Shown piece by piece: positions 26,166 through 34,837 of a stretch of 64,000 nt of DNA. Source of the DNA: Acinetobacter sp. ANC 4805. Lineage in GTDB: Bacteria > Pseudomonadota > Gammaproteobacteria > Pseudomonadales > Moraxellaceae. A model generated the notes under the pieces. It was not told where the DNA came from, ran no database searches, and saw only the letters and a list, made by a program, of their open reading frames with translations. The stretch lies in NCBI RefSeq assembly GCF_022549495.1, contig NZ_JAKZGD010000001.1, positions 186,001 to 250,000 of the forward strand. The letters run 5' to 3'. Within the stretch, counting starts at the first letter, position 1; every line of letters starts with the position of its first letter. Both the position numbers and the translations under genes were made by a program.

Positions 26166-26828
26166 CTAAGCCTTGTCTGCTGAACCTTGAAGTATTCTCG
26201 TGATTTGTTGCTGTAATTGCGGTGTGAGTAACTGTTGTTGATTGAGTTGTTCAAAACTGCGAAGTGCTGCATAAGCATCTGCTGCCGCGTAGCTGATTTG
26301 TTGGGGGCTAAGATTCTTGACTGCCCAATTCGAGGTGCTGATTTTTTTACTTTTGACAAAATAGCGTTGAAAAAGCAGTGCTATTGCCGTTTGAATGCCA
26401 ACTTGATGGGTATAACCGAAACTTGAAAAACTTTTAGACAGATCGATCATGGATTGTGGATTGATTTCTTTGCGACGAAAGCTGCTGGCATCATTTTTTA
26501 AACCAAAACCAACTTTGAGCTGATGTTCATTTTCTAAGATAGGCTTTAAGAAATTAAGAATGTCGGGCTTCACTTGGAACAGATAGGCTTTTTCATGTGT
26601 TGAAAGTTGAATTAAATGGGGGCCTGTGGATTTCTCACCGACTTTGAAGGTCGGTTTGGATTCGGTATCAAATCCGAATACAGCAATAGCGTGAAGTTCA
26701 GTTTGAATTGCCCAGCATTGTTCGAGTGTTTGAATCACTAAAATATTTTCAGCACTTAGGTTTTGAAATGCAGGTAATGTACGGATTTGTTCTTTGCTTA
26801 AAAGAACTGTTGCTTGCTGCATTTCCAT
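26166..26828 (-). CDS. 3'-5' exonuclease, RNase D/DnaQ-like
   Basis: 220 residues from ATG 26828; the TTG-started extension to 26888 runs through a terminator hairpin and is rejected. Exonuclease motifs are ExoI (AVFGFDTESKPTF, Asp-Glu pair), ExoII (VGFGLKNDASSFRR, Asp) and ExoIII (ISYAAADAYAALRSF, Tyr and Asp), as in the RNase D/WRN-exonuclease family. No HRDC or helicase domain is attached. Its role is probably structured RNA or DNA trimming. It is followed 66 bases later by hisA on the same strand. Confidence 0.87.
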   Translation of the reverse strand: MEMQQATVLLSKEQIRTLPAFQNLSAENILVIQTLEQCWAIQTELHAIAVFGFDTESKPTFKVGEKSTGPHLIQLSTHEKAYLFQVKPDILNFLKPILENEHQLKVGFGLKNDASSFRRKEINPQSMIDLSKSFSSFGYTHQVGIQTAIALLFQRYFVKSKKISTSNWAVKNLSPQQISYAAADAYAALRSFEQLNQQQLLTPQLQQQITRILQGSADKA

Positions 26829-26875
26829 TTTCTGAAACTCAAAACTTTTGTTCGAGCTTAAACTGTTTTGTGGCA

Positions 26876-26906
26876 ATGAAAAAGCCAAGTGAGAAAACTT
26901 GGCTTT
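26876..26906 (-). terminator. Terminator of the DUF805 gene
   Basis: AAAGCCAAGT / ACTTGGCTTT, perfect 10-bp stem with a 6-base loop. The A-run on the left gives a U-tract on the minus strand. It lies between the DUF805 stop and the exonuclease start. Confidence 0.7.
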
Positions 26907-26923
26907 GTAATGAAGTGAAATAT

Positions 26924-27463
26924 TTATTCTGTATAAGAATGTTGTTGTTCAAATTGCAGTTGCTGGCTTTTCTGTATATAACTTTGGTACGCTGGGATAG
27001 CAGTCGCAGCGAGTATTAAAATACTAATTGGAAAGATAATAATATAAATCCATGCTAAAACTTTTTCCCATCCTTTTGTTATACGTGGTGAGCCATAATT
27101 ATTTGAATTATCATCACCTTTTGCACAGCTTAGATAAATAAAAAAGAATACATTGAAAAGTGGTATTAGCATTAAAAGAGATAACCAACCTGTTTGATTT
27201 CTATCATGCAAACGGCGAATAGAGAAAATAAAGCTATAGTAGATGACAGCGATATAAAGAATAATAAAAAAAACAGCAAATATGTAAACGAGAGCACCTG
27301 TACCTGTTGAGGAGCTATAAAAACTAGGGATTAATATCGCAGCGATAATACCGACCAATACTAAAGATAAGCCAAGTAACATGTTCCATCCTAGATAGGA
27401 TAGTCTGCCAAAACGCCCATTTGCACTCAAACCAGAATCATTTGCTTGAAAACTAGATGACAT
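26924..27463 (-). CDS. DUF805 membrane protein
   Basis: 179 residues with four hydrophobic segments (about 30-50, 60-82, 100-113, 135-157). It has the family marks GRFGRLSYLGWNMLLG near the N-terminus and IRRLHDRNQTGWLSLLMLIP between helices, plus NYGSP. An AGGAAAA site precedes the ATG. The function is unknown. It ends in a pilin-like C-terminus rich in Gln. It stands alone, between the exonuclease and hisH. Confidence 0.88.
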   Translation of the reverse strand: MSSSFQANDSGLSANGRFGRLSYLGWNMLLGLSLVLVGIIAAILIPSFYSSSTGTGALVYIFAVFFIILYIAVIYYSFIFSIRRLHDRNQTGWLSLLMLIPLFNVFFFIYLSCAKGDDNSNNYGSPRITKGWEKVLAWIYIIIFPISILILAATAIPAYQSYIQKSQQLQFEQQHSYTE

Positions 27464-27582
27464 ATTATTTTCCTGTAGTCACTGATTTTTAAAATTAATT
27501 TTGAAACAACGTGTTGTTTGATTTTTATTCAAAACATTTGCATGATATGCAAAAAATAAAGGTAAATAAATAGAAAAGAAAA

Positions 27583-27618
27583 TTAAAAAAATAAAGCCAA
27601 CTTAAAATTGGCTTTATT
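27583..27618 (-). terminator. Terminator of the hisBH unit
   Basis: AATAAAGCCAA / TTGGCTTTATT, perfect 11-bp stem with a 7-base loop; the A7 run on the left supplies the U-tract on the minus strand. Confidence 0.75.
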
Positions 27619-27644
27619 ATCAAAAATTAAAATCGTGTGAATGA

Positions 27645-28262
27645 TCAAATATTCCATTCCACAAAGTTTTTTAACAACTGTAAACCAGCCGTATGACTTT
27701 TCTCAGGATGGAATTGGGTCGCGAACAAATTGTCTTTGTGAATCGCGGTACAGAAGTTCACGCCATAATCACAGGTTGCCGCAGTGATGGCAGAGTCTTT
27801 TGGTTCGACATAGTAACTATGCACAAAATAGAAACGCGCATCTTGTTCAATGTTGTTCCACATTGGATGGCTTGGATCTAATTGATGGACTTGATTCCAA
27901 CCCATGTGAGGTACTTTTAAGTTTGGAATTTCAGGAAAGTGTTTAACAACACCCTCAAAAATACCCAAAGCATCTACACCACCATTTTCTTCAGATGTTT
28001 GTAGAAGAGCTTGCATCCCAACGCAAATTGCTAAAACAGGCTTGTTAAATGCTGCTTGACGTACTACTTCATCAATGCCTGCGTCATGCATGCCTTGCAT
28101 ACAATCACGCATTGCACCCACGCCAGGAAATACAATTTTATCTGCTTTGGCGATCAGCTTTGGGTCATTGGTCACATCAACCGTTGCACCGACATGTTCC
28201 AAGGCTTTTGCCGCAGAGTGCAAATTACCCATACCATAGTCAAGTAAAGCAATACGCGTCAT
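27645..28262 (-). CDS. hisH: Imidazole glycerol phosphate synthase glutaminase subunit HisH
   Basis: 205 residues. Class I glutamine amidotransferase with nucleophile Cys80 ([11 protein letters not shown]), His185 and Glu187 (TQFHPEKS), and oxyanion-loop GVGAM. It supplies ammonia to HisF. Its ATG overlaps the hisB stop by one base, so the two are translated together. Confidence 0.97.
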   Translation of the reverse strand: MTRIALLDYGMGNLHSAAKALEHVGATVDVTNDPKLIAKADKIVFPGVGAMRDCMQGMHDAGIDEVVRQAAFNKPVLAICVGMQALLQTSEENGGVDALGIFEGVVKHFPEIPNLKVPHMGWNQVHQLDPSHPMWNNIEQDARFYFVHSYYVEPKDSAITAATCDYGVNFCTAIHKDNLFATQFHPEKSHTAGLQLLKNFVEWNI

Positions 28263-28855
28263 TACAGGCTACCTTTTGTTGAAGCAATGGTATTTTCTGC
28301 GCGTGGATCAATCTCACATGCCATACGCAATGCACGAGCCAATGCTTTAAAGACACTTTCAATCTGGTGATGACTATTTTTGCCTTTCAAGTTGTCAATA
28401 TGCAATGTCATTAATGCATGATTGACAAAGCCTTGGAAAAACTCTGAAAATAAGTCGACATCGAATGTTCCAATGCGAGCGCGAGTAAATGGAATGTCCA
28501 TAAACAAGCCTGGGCGACCTGATAGATCAACAACAACACGAGAAAGTGCTTCATCTAATGGTGCATAAAAATGCCCATAACGACGTAAGCCTTTTTTATC
28601 ACCTAAAGCTTGTGCAAATGCTTGCCCCAAGGTGATTCCACAATCTTCAACTGTGTGGTGATCATCAATTTCTAGATCGCCATCGCAATGAATATCGATA
28701 TCAAATAGACCATGGCGCTTGATTTGATCAATCATATGGTCTAAAAATGGAACTCCAGTGTTAAGTGTGCCTTGACCTGTACCATCGAGATTGAGACGAA
28801 CTCGAATTTTGGTTTCGTTGGTATTTCTTACCACTTCACTGATACGTTGCGTCAT
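28262..28855 (-). CDS. hisB: Imidazoleglycerol-phosphate dehydratase HisB
   Basis: 197 residues from ATG 28855 ([20 protein letters not shown]). It is monofunctional, without the N-terminal phosphatase found in enterobacterial HisB. The Mn-binding His/Glu motifs [14 protein letters not shown] and the later HHQIES are present. It catalyses step six of histidine synthesis. An upstream in-frame start at 28870 adds five residues without family similarity. Confidence 0.96.
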   Translation of the reverse strand: MTQRISEVVRNTNETKIRVRLNLDGTGQGTLNTGVPFLDHMIDQIKRHGLFDIDIHCDGDLEIDDHHTVEDCGITLGQAFAQALGDKKGLRRYGHFYAPLDEALSRVVVDLSGRPGLFMDIPFTRARIGTFDVDLFSEFFQGFVNHALMTLHIDNLKGKNSHHQIESVFKALARALRMACEIDPRAENTIASTKGSL

Positions 28856-28958
28856 GGACACGTTCCTCAAAAAACGTCAAAAATGATTGAATTAAAAACC
28901 AATATTTCGCTGTGACGAAAAAGTGACAGCATCATAGTTTGCTCAGGAGGGTTAATCA

Positions 28959-29336
28959 ATGCCTATTACCGTACATGCTTACAGTTCTCTAGATAATCTA
29001 GGAATTCGTACTCAGCTCGAGCGACTCTACGATACCAGCCCAGAGTTTGGTGATGGGCAAGATGCAATGGAGCAACTTGCACAAAATCTACAACAATATA
29101 CCACAGTTTATACTGCTGAATTTAACACCAAAATTATAGGTGCAATTTGGGCAACAGGACAAGGTGAAAGCCGAGTTTTGGAATATATTGTGGTACATCC
29201 GTCTAACCGTGGGCGTGGAGTTGCAGAGCGCCTAGTTGAAGAAGTTTGCCGTATGGAAGAAGAACAAGGGGTGAAGCAATTTGAGCCAGGCTGTGGAGCA
29301 ATTCATCGCTGTTTATCGCATCTAGGCAAAATCTAG
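28959..29336 (+). CDS. GNAT-fold protein, PanM/PanZ-like acetyl-CoA sensor candidate
   Basis: 125 residues with a strong AGGAGG site. The GNAT acetyl-CoA-binding region is seen as VLEYIVVHPSNRGRGVAERL and VEEVCRMEE. Length and layout resemble PanM/PanZ, which triggers self-cleavage of aspartate decarboxylase PanD. Assignment to that family is by length and general pattern only. The C-terminus (CGAIHRCLSHLGKI) is unlike E. coli PanM. It lies between hisB and a pair of tRNA-Phe genes. Confidence 0.7.
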   Translation: MPITVHAYSSLDNLGIRTQLERLYDTSPEFGDGQDAMEQLAQNLQQYTTVYTAEFNTKIIGAIWATGQGESRVLEYIVVHPSNRGRGVAERLVEEVCRMEEEQGVKQFEPGCGAIHRCLSHLGKI

Positions 29337-29445
29337 AATTAAAGTCTGATGGGTTTGTGATTTGCATCAAAATTAGACGTTTGATAGAAAAACCCAGAAA
29401 TTTGCTTGACGGGCTTAGGTAAACATTGTTTAATACGCCCACTTT

Positions 29446-29521
29446 GGCGCGATAGCTCAGTCGGTAGAGCAACGGATTGAAAATCCGTGTGTCCCCAGTT
29501 CGATCCTGGGTCCCGCCACCA
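29446..29521 (+). tRNA. tRNA-Phe (anticodon GAA), copy 1
   Basis: 76 bases, CCA encoded, starting GGCGCGATAGCTCAG. The anticodon loop TTGAAAA gives GAA (Phe). The acceptor stem GGCGCGA against TCCCGCC has a C-C mismatch at pair 5-68, shared with copy 2. Confidence 0.94.
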
Positions 29522-29536
29522 TAAATTTGTATTTTC

Positions 29537-29565
29537 AATCCCTGATCCCATCAGGGATTTTTTTT
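29537..29565 (+). terminator. Terminator of tRNA-Phe copy 1
   Basis: AATCCCTGAT / ATCAGGGATT, perfect 10-bp stem, CCC loop, T8 tail, 16 bases after the CCA. Confidence 0.88.
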
Positions 29566-29660
29566 ACCCAAAATTCATTGCATGAAAAATGGGCAATCAA
29601 ATCGAAAGTTCATGATAATTATTGACTATTGGGCTGAGATACGGCTTAATACACTCCATT

Positions 29661-29736
29661 GGCGCGATAGCTCAGTCGGTAGAGCAACGGATTGAAAATC
29701 CGTGTGTCCCCAGTTCGATCCTGGGTCCCGCCACCA
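29661..29736 (+). tRNA. tRNA-Phe (anticodon GAA), copy 2
   Basis: Identical in all 76 bases to copy 1, 215 bases downstream, with its own terminator. The same C-C mismatch is in the acceptor stem. Confidence 0.94.
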
Positions 29737-29742
29737 TATTCG

Positions 29743-29774
29743 AAAAACCCCAAACGAAAGTTTGGGGTTTTTTT
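29743..29774 (+). terminator. Terminator of tRNA-Phe copy 2
   Basis: AAAAACCCCAAAC / GTTTGGGGTTTTT, perfect 13-bp stem with a GAAA loop and T-run. Confidence 0.9.
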
Positions 29775-29832
29775 ATATCTAAAATATTTTGCTATATTTA
29801 TGCTTAGTCGAAAACTTTAAGAAAAAAGCAGT

Positions 29833-30570
29833 ATGAAAGACTTATTTTCTGAGCAGAGCGAACTTTATCAACAAGCACGTCCAAGTTATCCCAAACTGAT
29901 GATTGAAGCTCTATTGGCACAGATCAAAACACACGTACATGCGTGGGATTGTGGCGCAGGCTCAGGACAACTGACGCAGTTGCTTGCACCATATTTTCAA
30001 GATGTGATTGCCACAGACCTCAGTCAAAATCAGCTCGATCAAGCTCCTAGATTTGCTAATGTGCAGTATTTACAGCAAGCCGCAGAGCATACGACTTTCC
30101 CCAATCAATATTTTGACTTTATTACCGTGGCTCAAGCCATTCATTGGTTTGATTTTGAAAAATTCTATGCTGAAGTCAAACGAACATTAAAACCAGATGG
30201 TATTTTTGCAGTGATTGGTTATGGCTTGTTGCAACTTGACGATATCGAGCTAAATCAGAAAGTCATTCAGCTATATACCGAGACTTTAAATGGTTTTTGG
30301 GATGCTGAGCGAAGCTATATTGATGAGCACTATCAAAGTATTCCATTTCCGTTTGATGAAATCATTATGCCTAGTTTTCAGATCGAACTGGCATGGACAG
30401 GGCAGCAATTGTGGGATTATTTAAATACATGGTCTGCGATCAAACATTATCAGAAACAGCTCAATCTGAACCCATTGGATCGTTTAAAGCAGATTATTTT
30501 GAGTCATCACACTATTAATGTTTCATTTCCTATTTTGTTGAGAGTGGGGCGGTTGTGGACATTGAAATAA
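29833..30570 (+). CDS. SAM-dependent methyltransferase (Methyltransf_11 type)
   Basis: 245 residues. Motif I AWDCGAGSGQLTQLL, motif II VIATDLSQNQLDQA, then YFDFITVAQAIHWFDFEKFY, which resembles the AIHWFD box of trans-aconitate-methyltransferase-like proteins. The N-terminus FSEQSELYQQARPSYP also fits that group. The substrate is not certain. It stands alone between tRNA-Phe and the CoA-transferase gene. Confidence 0.85.
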   Translation: MKDLFSEQSELYQQARPSYPKLMIEALLAQIKTHVHAWDCGAGSGQLTQLLAPYFQDVIATDLSQNQLDQAPRFANVQYLQQAAEHTTFPNQYFDFITVAQAIHWFDFEKFYAEVKRTLKPDGIFAVIGYGLLQLDDIELNQKVIQLYTETLNGFWDAERSYIDEHYQSIPFPFDEIIMPSFQIELAWTGQQLWDYLNTWSAIKHYQKQLNLNPLDRLKQIILSHHTINVSFPILLRVGRLWTLK

Positions 30571-30575
30571 GCAAA

Positions 30576-30607
30576 TAAAAAAAGCATGTCGAAACATGCT
30601 CTTTTAT
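30576..30607. terminator. Bidirectional terminator between methyltransferase and CoA-transferase genes
   Basis: AGCATGT / ACATGCT with a CGAA tetraloop; A7 to the left and TTTTATT to the right give usable tails on both strands. Confidence 0.75.
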
Positions 30608-30621
30608 TCGGTCAAGTGTAA

Positions 30622-32139
30622 TTAAGCAGACTTAGCAATCGTCTTATTTTCTAACATATGACCTGTTTCTTCAAAGTTAGAATGCCATGACAGCGCTTCA
30701 CGAAGAATATGCGGTGTATGTCCACCACGTTCACATGCACGATCAAAGTAGTCGTTGAGTGCAGCTTGGTAAAGTGGATGTACACAGTTATCAATAATCA
30801 CACGTGCGCGCTCACGCGGTGCTAAACCACGTAAATCAGCTAAACCAACTTCTGTTACTAGAATATCGACATCATGCTCGTTATGATCAACATGGCTGAC
30901 CATTGGTACGATTGATGAAATATCGCCACCTTTCGCAATTGACTTGGTCACGAAGATAGCTAAGTGCGCATTACGTGCAAAGTCACCTGAACCACCAATA
31001 CCATTCATCATTTTAGTACCGCAAACATGAGTTGAATTGACGTTACCGTAAATATCAAACTCTAGTGCGGTATTAATTCCGATAATACCCAAACGGCGTA
31101 CGATCTCAGGATGGTTTGAAATCTCTTGTGGGCGTAATACCAGTTTGTCTTTGTAGTGTTCCAAATTACCAAATACACGCTCACCACATTGTGCAGAGAG
31201 CGTAATTGAACTACCTGATGCAAATTTCATTTTTCCTGCATCAATCAATTCAAAGGTACAGTCTTGTAGGACTTCTGAATACATCACAAGGTCTTCAAAG
31301 TTCGAATCTTTAAGACCAGTCAAAACGGCATTGGCGATAGAGCCAATACCTGCTTGTAATGGGCCTAAGTTCTTCGCTAAACGACCTGCTGCAACTTCTT
31401 GTTCAAAGAATTTAATCAGGTGGTTGGCAATGCCTTGAGTTTCATCATCAGGTGCAGTGACTGTTGATGGAGAATCAGCAGTATCATTAAAAACGATACC
31501 CACGATTTTTGCTGGGTCAATTTGAATCGCCGTTGAACCGATACGGTCATCAACTTGAGTTAATGGAAGTGGAGTACGTGTTGGGCGATAAGTCGGGATG
31601 TAAATATCGTGTAAACCTTCAAAGTTTTCGCTGAGAGAGGTGTTGATTTCTACAATCACTTTTTCCGCAAAAATTGCAAAACTTGCTGAGTTACCTACAG
31701 ATGTTGTTGGTACGATATGACCATCTTCTGTAATTGCAACGGCTTCAATAACAGCAATGTCAGGGCGTTTGAGCTGCTGATTACGCATTTGCTCTACAGT
31801 TTCAGATAAATGCTGGTCAATGAACATCACTTCGCCGTTGTTAATTGCACGACGTAATGTGTTATCAACTTGGAATGGCATACGACGAGCAAGTACACCT
31901 GCTTCGGTCAATTGTTTGTCTAAGTCGTTACCGAGGCTTGCACCTGTAATTAACGTGATTTTTAACGGATTTTTCTTGGCTTGTTCAACCAGTGCTTGCG
32001 GAACAGCTTTTGCTTCTCCAGCACGAGTAAAACCACTCATACCAACCGTCATATCATTTTCAATAAAGCGAGCAGCTTGCTCTGCACTCATCACTTTGTC
32101 ATGTAGGGTAGCAAGGCGAATACGACTTAAAGACATCAT
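30622..32139 (-). CDS. Succinate/acetate CoA-transferase (acetyl-CoA hydrolase family)
   Basis: 505 residues, the typical length of succinate CoA-transferases such as AarC/YgfH. The catalytic Glu289 lies in LVMYSEVLQD, the oxyanion-loop GIGSIANAVL precedes it, and GIGGSGDFARNAHLAIFV is the family signature. It transfers CoA between succinyl-CoA and acetate or a similar acid. The ATG at 32139 is followed at once by a second. It stands alone, convergent with the methyltransferase gene. Confidence 0.9.
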   Translation of the reverse strand: MMSLSRIRLATLHDKVMSAEQAARFIENDMTVGMSGFTRAGEAKAVPQALVEQAKKNPLKITLITGASLGNDLDKQLTEAGVLARRMPFQVDNTLRRAINNGEVMFIDQHLSETVEQMRNQQLKRPDIAVIEAVAITEDGHIVPTTSVGNSASFAIFAEKVIVEINTSLSENFEGLHDIYIPTYRPTRTPLPLTQVDDRIGSTAIQIDPAKIVGIVFNDTADSPSTVTAPDDETQGIANHLIKFFEQEVAAGRLAKNLGPLQAGIGSIANAVLTGLKDSNFEDLVMYSEVLQDCTFELIDAGKMKFASGSSITLSAQCGERVFGNLEHYKDKLVLRPQEISNHPEIVRRLGIIGINTALEFDIYGNVNSTHVCGTKMMNGIGGSGDFARNAHLAIFVTKSIAKGGDISSIVPMVSHVDHNEHDVDILVTEVGLADLRGLAPRERARVIIDNCVHPLYQAALNDYFDRACERGGHTPHILREALSWHSNFEETGHMLENKTIAKSA

Positions 32140-32284
32140 CCATTCTCAATATACTTTTTAGTTCGATATTGATTTTAGCGTCAAAACTTGAAAAGGGAAT
32201 TGGACTACGGCTAAGGTCTAATATGTGAAATTCGGGATATTTTTTAGAGAGAAAAAGTGACATTTTGCGATGCCACTGATTGAT

Positions 32285-33739
32285 TTAAAAATGCCCAGTG
32301 AGGGTTTGTTTGATTTTATGAATGGTATTGCTTTGAGGTTCTTCAGGATTTTCACTCTTTAGTGGGAGAGAAATAACAACTTCTAAGCCACCCTGATCTC
32401 GATTGCGAATATTGATTTGCCCTTGATGAATATCAACAATACGTTTCACAATCGCTAAACCGAGTCCACTGCCTTGAATGGTACGAGCTGAATTACCACG
32501 CACAAAAGGTTGCATCAGTTCTTCAACCTGATCTGGTGGAATACCCTCGCCATGATCAGCCACTGTAATCAGAATATGATCATCCACATGACTGGCTGAT
32601 AACTCTATTGGCTCTGCACCATAACGCTTGGCATTATTGACTAAATTGGCAATCAAACGTTTCAGCGATAAGCTACGAGCAGGAATAATAGGCAGTTCCT
32701 GAGCATCAAAGCGAATATCTAAAGGCTTAAATTGCACGACCACTTCTTGCAGTAAAGTGTTGATATTGGTTGGTGTAAGCTCCTCATCAGATCCATCCCG
32801 CATATAGGAAATAAATTGATTCAGGATGGCATCCATATCATCGACGTCATAGATTAAGCCTTCACGAAAAAATTCATCGGGGAGCATTTCTGCGGTTAAG
32901 CGAATGCGCGTCAGAGGTGTGCGTAAATCATGTGAAATGCCTGCTAACATGATTTGTCGATCACGTTCAGTTTGCTCAAGCGTATATACCATATGGTTAA
33001 ATGCTTGATTCACCTGACGGATTTCTAAAGGGCCATGATTGGTATCCAAATAAGGGGCTTTGCCTGTTTTACTATAACTATTGGCAGCATTTTGTAAGCG
33101 ACGTAATGGTCGATTCATTTGTCGAACAAGCGTTAAAATAATAATTGAGGAAATAATTGGCACACCGAAAAGCCATGTGGCAATCAGTTCAACACTGTAA
33201 TTGGTATACGTTTTTAACGGTTCGCTTACCCAGTTGCCATTCATTTCTGGTGTTTGAATCCAGATACGAGGAATTGGTTTGAACTTAAAATAGACGGTAA
33301 CGTTTTTTACACCTAGCTCTTTGGCTAATTTTGCTTCAATTTGATCTGTGAATAATTCTGCGAGAAACTTTTCTTCAATTTTTGGAAATTCTGCTGGATT
33401 TGTAACATATTCAATCCCAATACGATTTTTGAGCCATGTATCAATATCGACTTCGGTATCACGATGTAAAATCCGAATATCAGGGTTGTTGACAAGCTCT
33501 AATTCAATCGCAAGATAACGCGCATGTTGTTGTAGTTCTGGCAGATAAAGTGTTCGCCAAAAGAGCCACAAGGACATAAACAGACTAAAAGAAACTGTGA
33601 ACAAGACCAATATCGTTGTACGCATGGCAGCAGAGCGCGGTTTTATTTTATCTAAAAAGCGCTCCCACTTGGTTCGTGGTCTTTCAGAATAAGCTGTGAA
33701 GTCAGTAAAAGCCTGTGGATCAATTGGTTCAAGTTTCAA
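32285..33739 (-). CDS. envZ: Sensor histidine kinase EnvZ
   Basis: 484 residues. Membrane helices at about 42-62 and 187-205 flank a periplasmic domain. A HAMP linker (PLRRLQNAANSYSKTG) leads to the H-box LAGISHDLRTPLTRIR with His270. The kinase domain has N-box RLIANLVNNAKRYG, G1 DHGEGIPPDQVEEL and G2 GSGLGLAIVKRI. It is larger than E. coli EnvZ, mainly through an N-terminal cytoplasmic extension and longer periplasmic part. It pairs with ompR, 17 bases upstream, as an osmotic/envelope two-component system. Confidence 0.92.
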   Translation of the reverse strand: MKLEPIDPQAFTDFTAYSERPRTKWERFLDKIKPRSAAMRTTILVLFTVSFSLFMSLWLFWRTLYLPELQQHARYLAIELELVNNPDIRILHRDTEVDIDTWLKNRIGIEYVTNPAEFPKIEEKFLAELFTDQIEAKLAKELGVKNVTVYFKFKPIPRIWIQTPEMNGNWVSEPLKTYTNYSVELIATWLFGVPIISSIIILTLVRQMNRPLRRLQNAANSYSKTGKAPYLDTNHGPLEIRQVNQAFNHMVYTLEQTERDRQIMLAGISHDLRTPLTRIRLTAEMLPDEFFREGLIYDVDDMDAILNQFISYMRDGSDEELTPTNINTLLQEVVVQFKPLDIRFDAQELPIIPARSLSLKRLIANLVNNAKRYGAEPIELSASHVDDHILITVADHGEGIPPDQVEELMQPFVRGNSARTIQGSGLGLAIVKRIVDIHQGQINIRNRDQGGLEVVISLPLKSENPEEPQSNTIHKIKQTLTGHF

Positions 33740-33756
33740 CGCTTAACTTCCTTAGC

Positions 33757-34521
33757 TTACTCTGCGCCATCTGGAACAAATACGTAACCGACACCCCAAA
33801 CCGTTTGAATGTAACGGGCACGTGCAGGATTGTCTTCAATTAGGCGGCGTAACCGAGAGACTTGCACATCAATTGAACGTTCCATCGCTCCCCATTCACG
33901 ACCACGCGCCAAGTTCATCAATTTATCACGTGTGAGTGGTTCACGTGGGTGTTGAACCAATGCTTTTAATACTGCAAATTCACCTGTGGTTAAAGTCACG
34001 ACTTGACCTTCGCGGGTTAAGGTACGTGTAGAGAGATCTAATGCCCAAGGACCAAAACTAACGACTTCGACTTGTTGACTTGGCGCACCTGGAACTTCAC
34101 GCACTTGACGACGTAATACGGCACGAATACGTGCTAACAGCTCATTTGGATTAAATGGCTTTGGTAAATAGTCATCTGCACCTGCTTCCAAACCTGCAAT
34201 GCGGTCAGAGTCGCTGCCACGTGCAGTCAACATGATAATTGGGGTATCAATATTGGATTGACGTAAACGACGGCAGATACTCAAACCATCTTCAACAGGC
34301 AGCATAAAATCAAGCACAATGAGAGAGAACAGCTCACGTTGGAGTAAACGATCCATCTGTGTTGCATCGTGGGCTGTTTTCACCACGAAGCCTTTGTCTT
34401 CTAAAAAGCGTTGTAAAAGCGTACGCAAGCGCACATCATCATCGACAACTAAAATACGTTCGACTCGATCTGTTTCATGATGTACTGTTTCCGTCGATTC
34501 GGCAGGTACAACTAAAGTCAT
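33757..34521 (-). CDS. ompR: Response regulator OmpR
   Basis: 254 residues. The receiver has the acidic pair Asp27/Asp28, phospho-acceptor Asp71 (LIVLDFMLPVEDG), Thr in IMLTA and Lys121 (YLPKPFNPNELLARIRAVLR). The C-terminal winged helix ends in ERSIDVQVSRLRRLIEDNP and YIQTVWGVGYVF. It has an N-terminal extension of about 20 residues relative to E. coli OmpR. It is transcribed before envZ. Confidence 0.95.
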   Translation of the reverse strand: MTLVVPAESTETVHHETDRVERILVVDDDVRLRTLLQRFLEDKGFVVKTAHDATQMDRLLQRELFSLIVLDFMLPVEDGLSICRRLRQSNIDTPIIMLTARGSDSDRIAGLEAGADDYLPKPFNPNELLARIRAVLRRQVREVPGAPSQQVEVVSFGPWALDLSTRTLTREGQVVTLTTGEFAVLKALVQHPREPLTRDKLMNLARGREWGAMERSIDVQVSRLRRLIEDNPARARYIQTVWGVGYVFVPDGAE

Positions 34522-34837
34522 GATGTGCTCCTTTATCGTTTATTGTCGTCATTCATGCAATGCTTTGGAGTATACGATTCATTGCACAGTTTTGACTATG
34601 TTATAAAGCAACAAATATTGCCAATAAAATCAAGATATAGATACCAAACGTATACAGGTAAAATGATGACAATCAATCTATTTTTCAATATTTAGCTGAA
34701 AAAATCTTGGTATTTTATAAGTATTTATCAATTAGCATAATCTACTCGAAAAATATTCAAAAAAACAATAGTGGATTTTATAGTCACGGACTTTATAATC
34801 AGTGCTTTTAGACTTAACCCTTGTGGAATCAATCACG
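34522..34837. other. Divergent promoter region of ompR and tex
   Basis: 316 bases of AT-rich sequence between two divergent genes. No RNA, ORF or clear palindrome was found. It should carry both promoters. Confidence 0.4.

Noticed and set aside
26829..26888. Upstream TTG start for the 3'-5' exonuclease
   Set aside because: It begins in the terminator of the upstream DUF805 gene; ATG 26828 fits better.
29203..29551. Minus-strand frames across tRNA-Phe copy 1 (111 and 70 codons)
   Set aside because: They are translations of the antisense of a tRNA gene, a common source of false ORFs.
29622..29807. 61-codon plus-strand frame over tRNA-Phe copy 2
   Set aside because: It covers the whole tRNA and its terminator and is not a protein gene.
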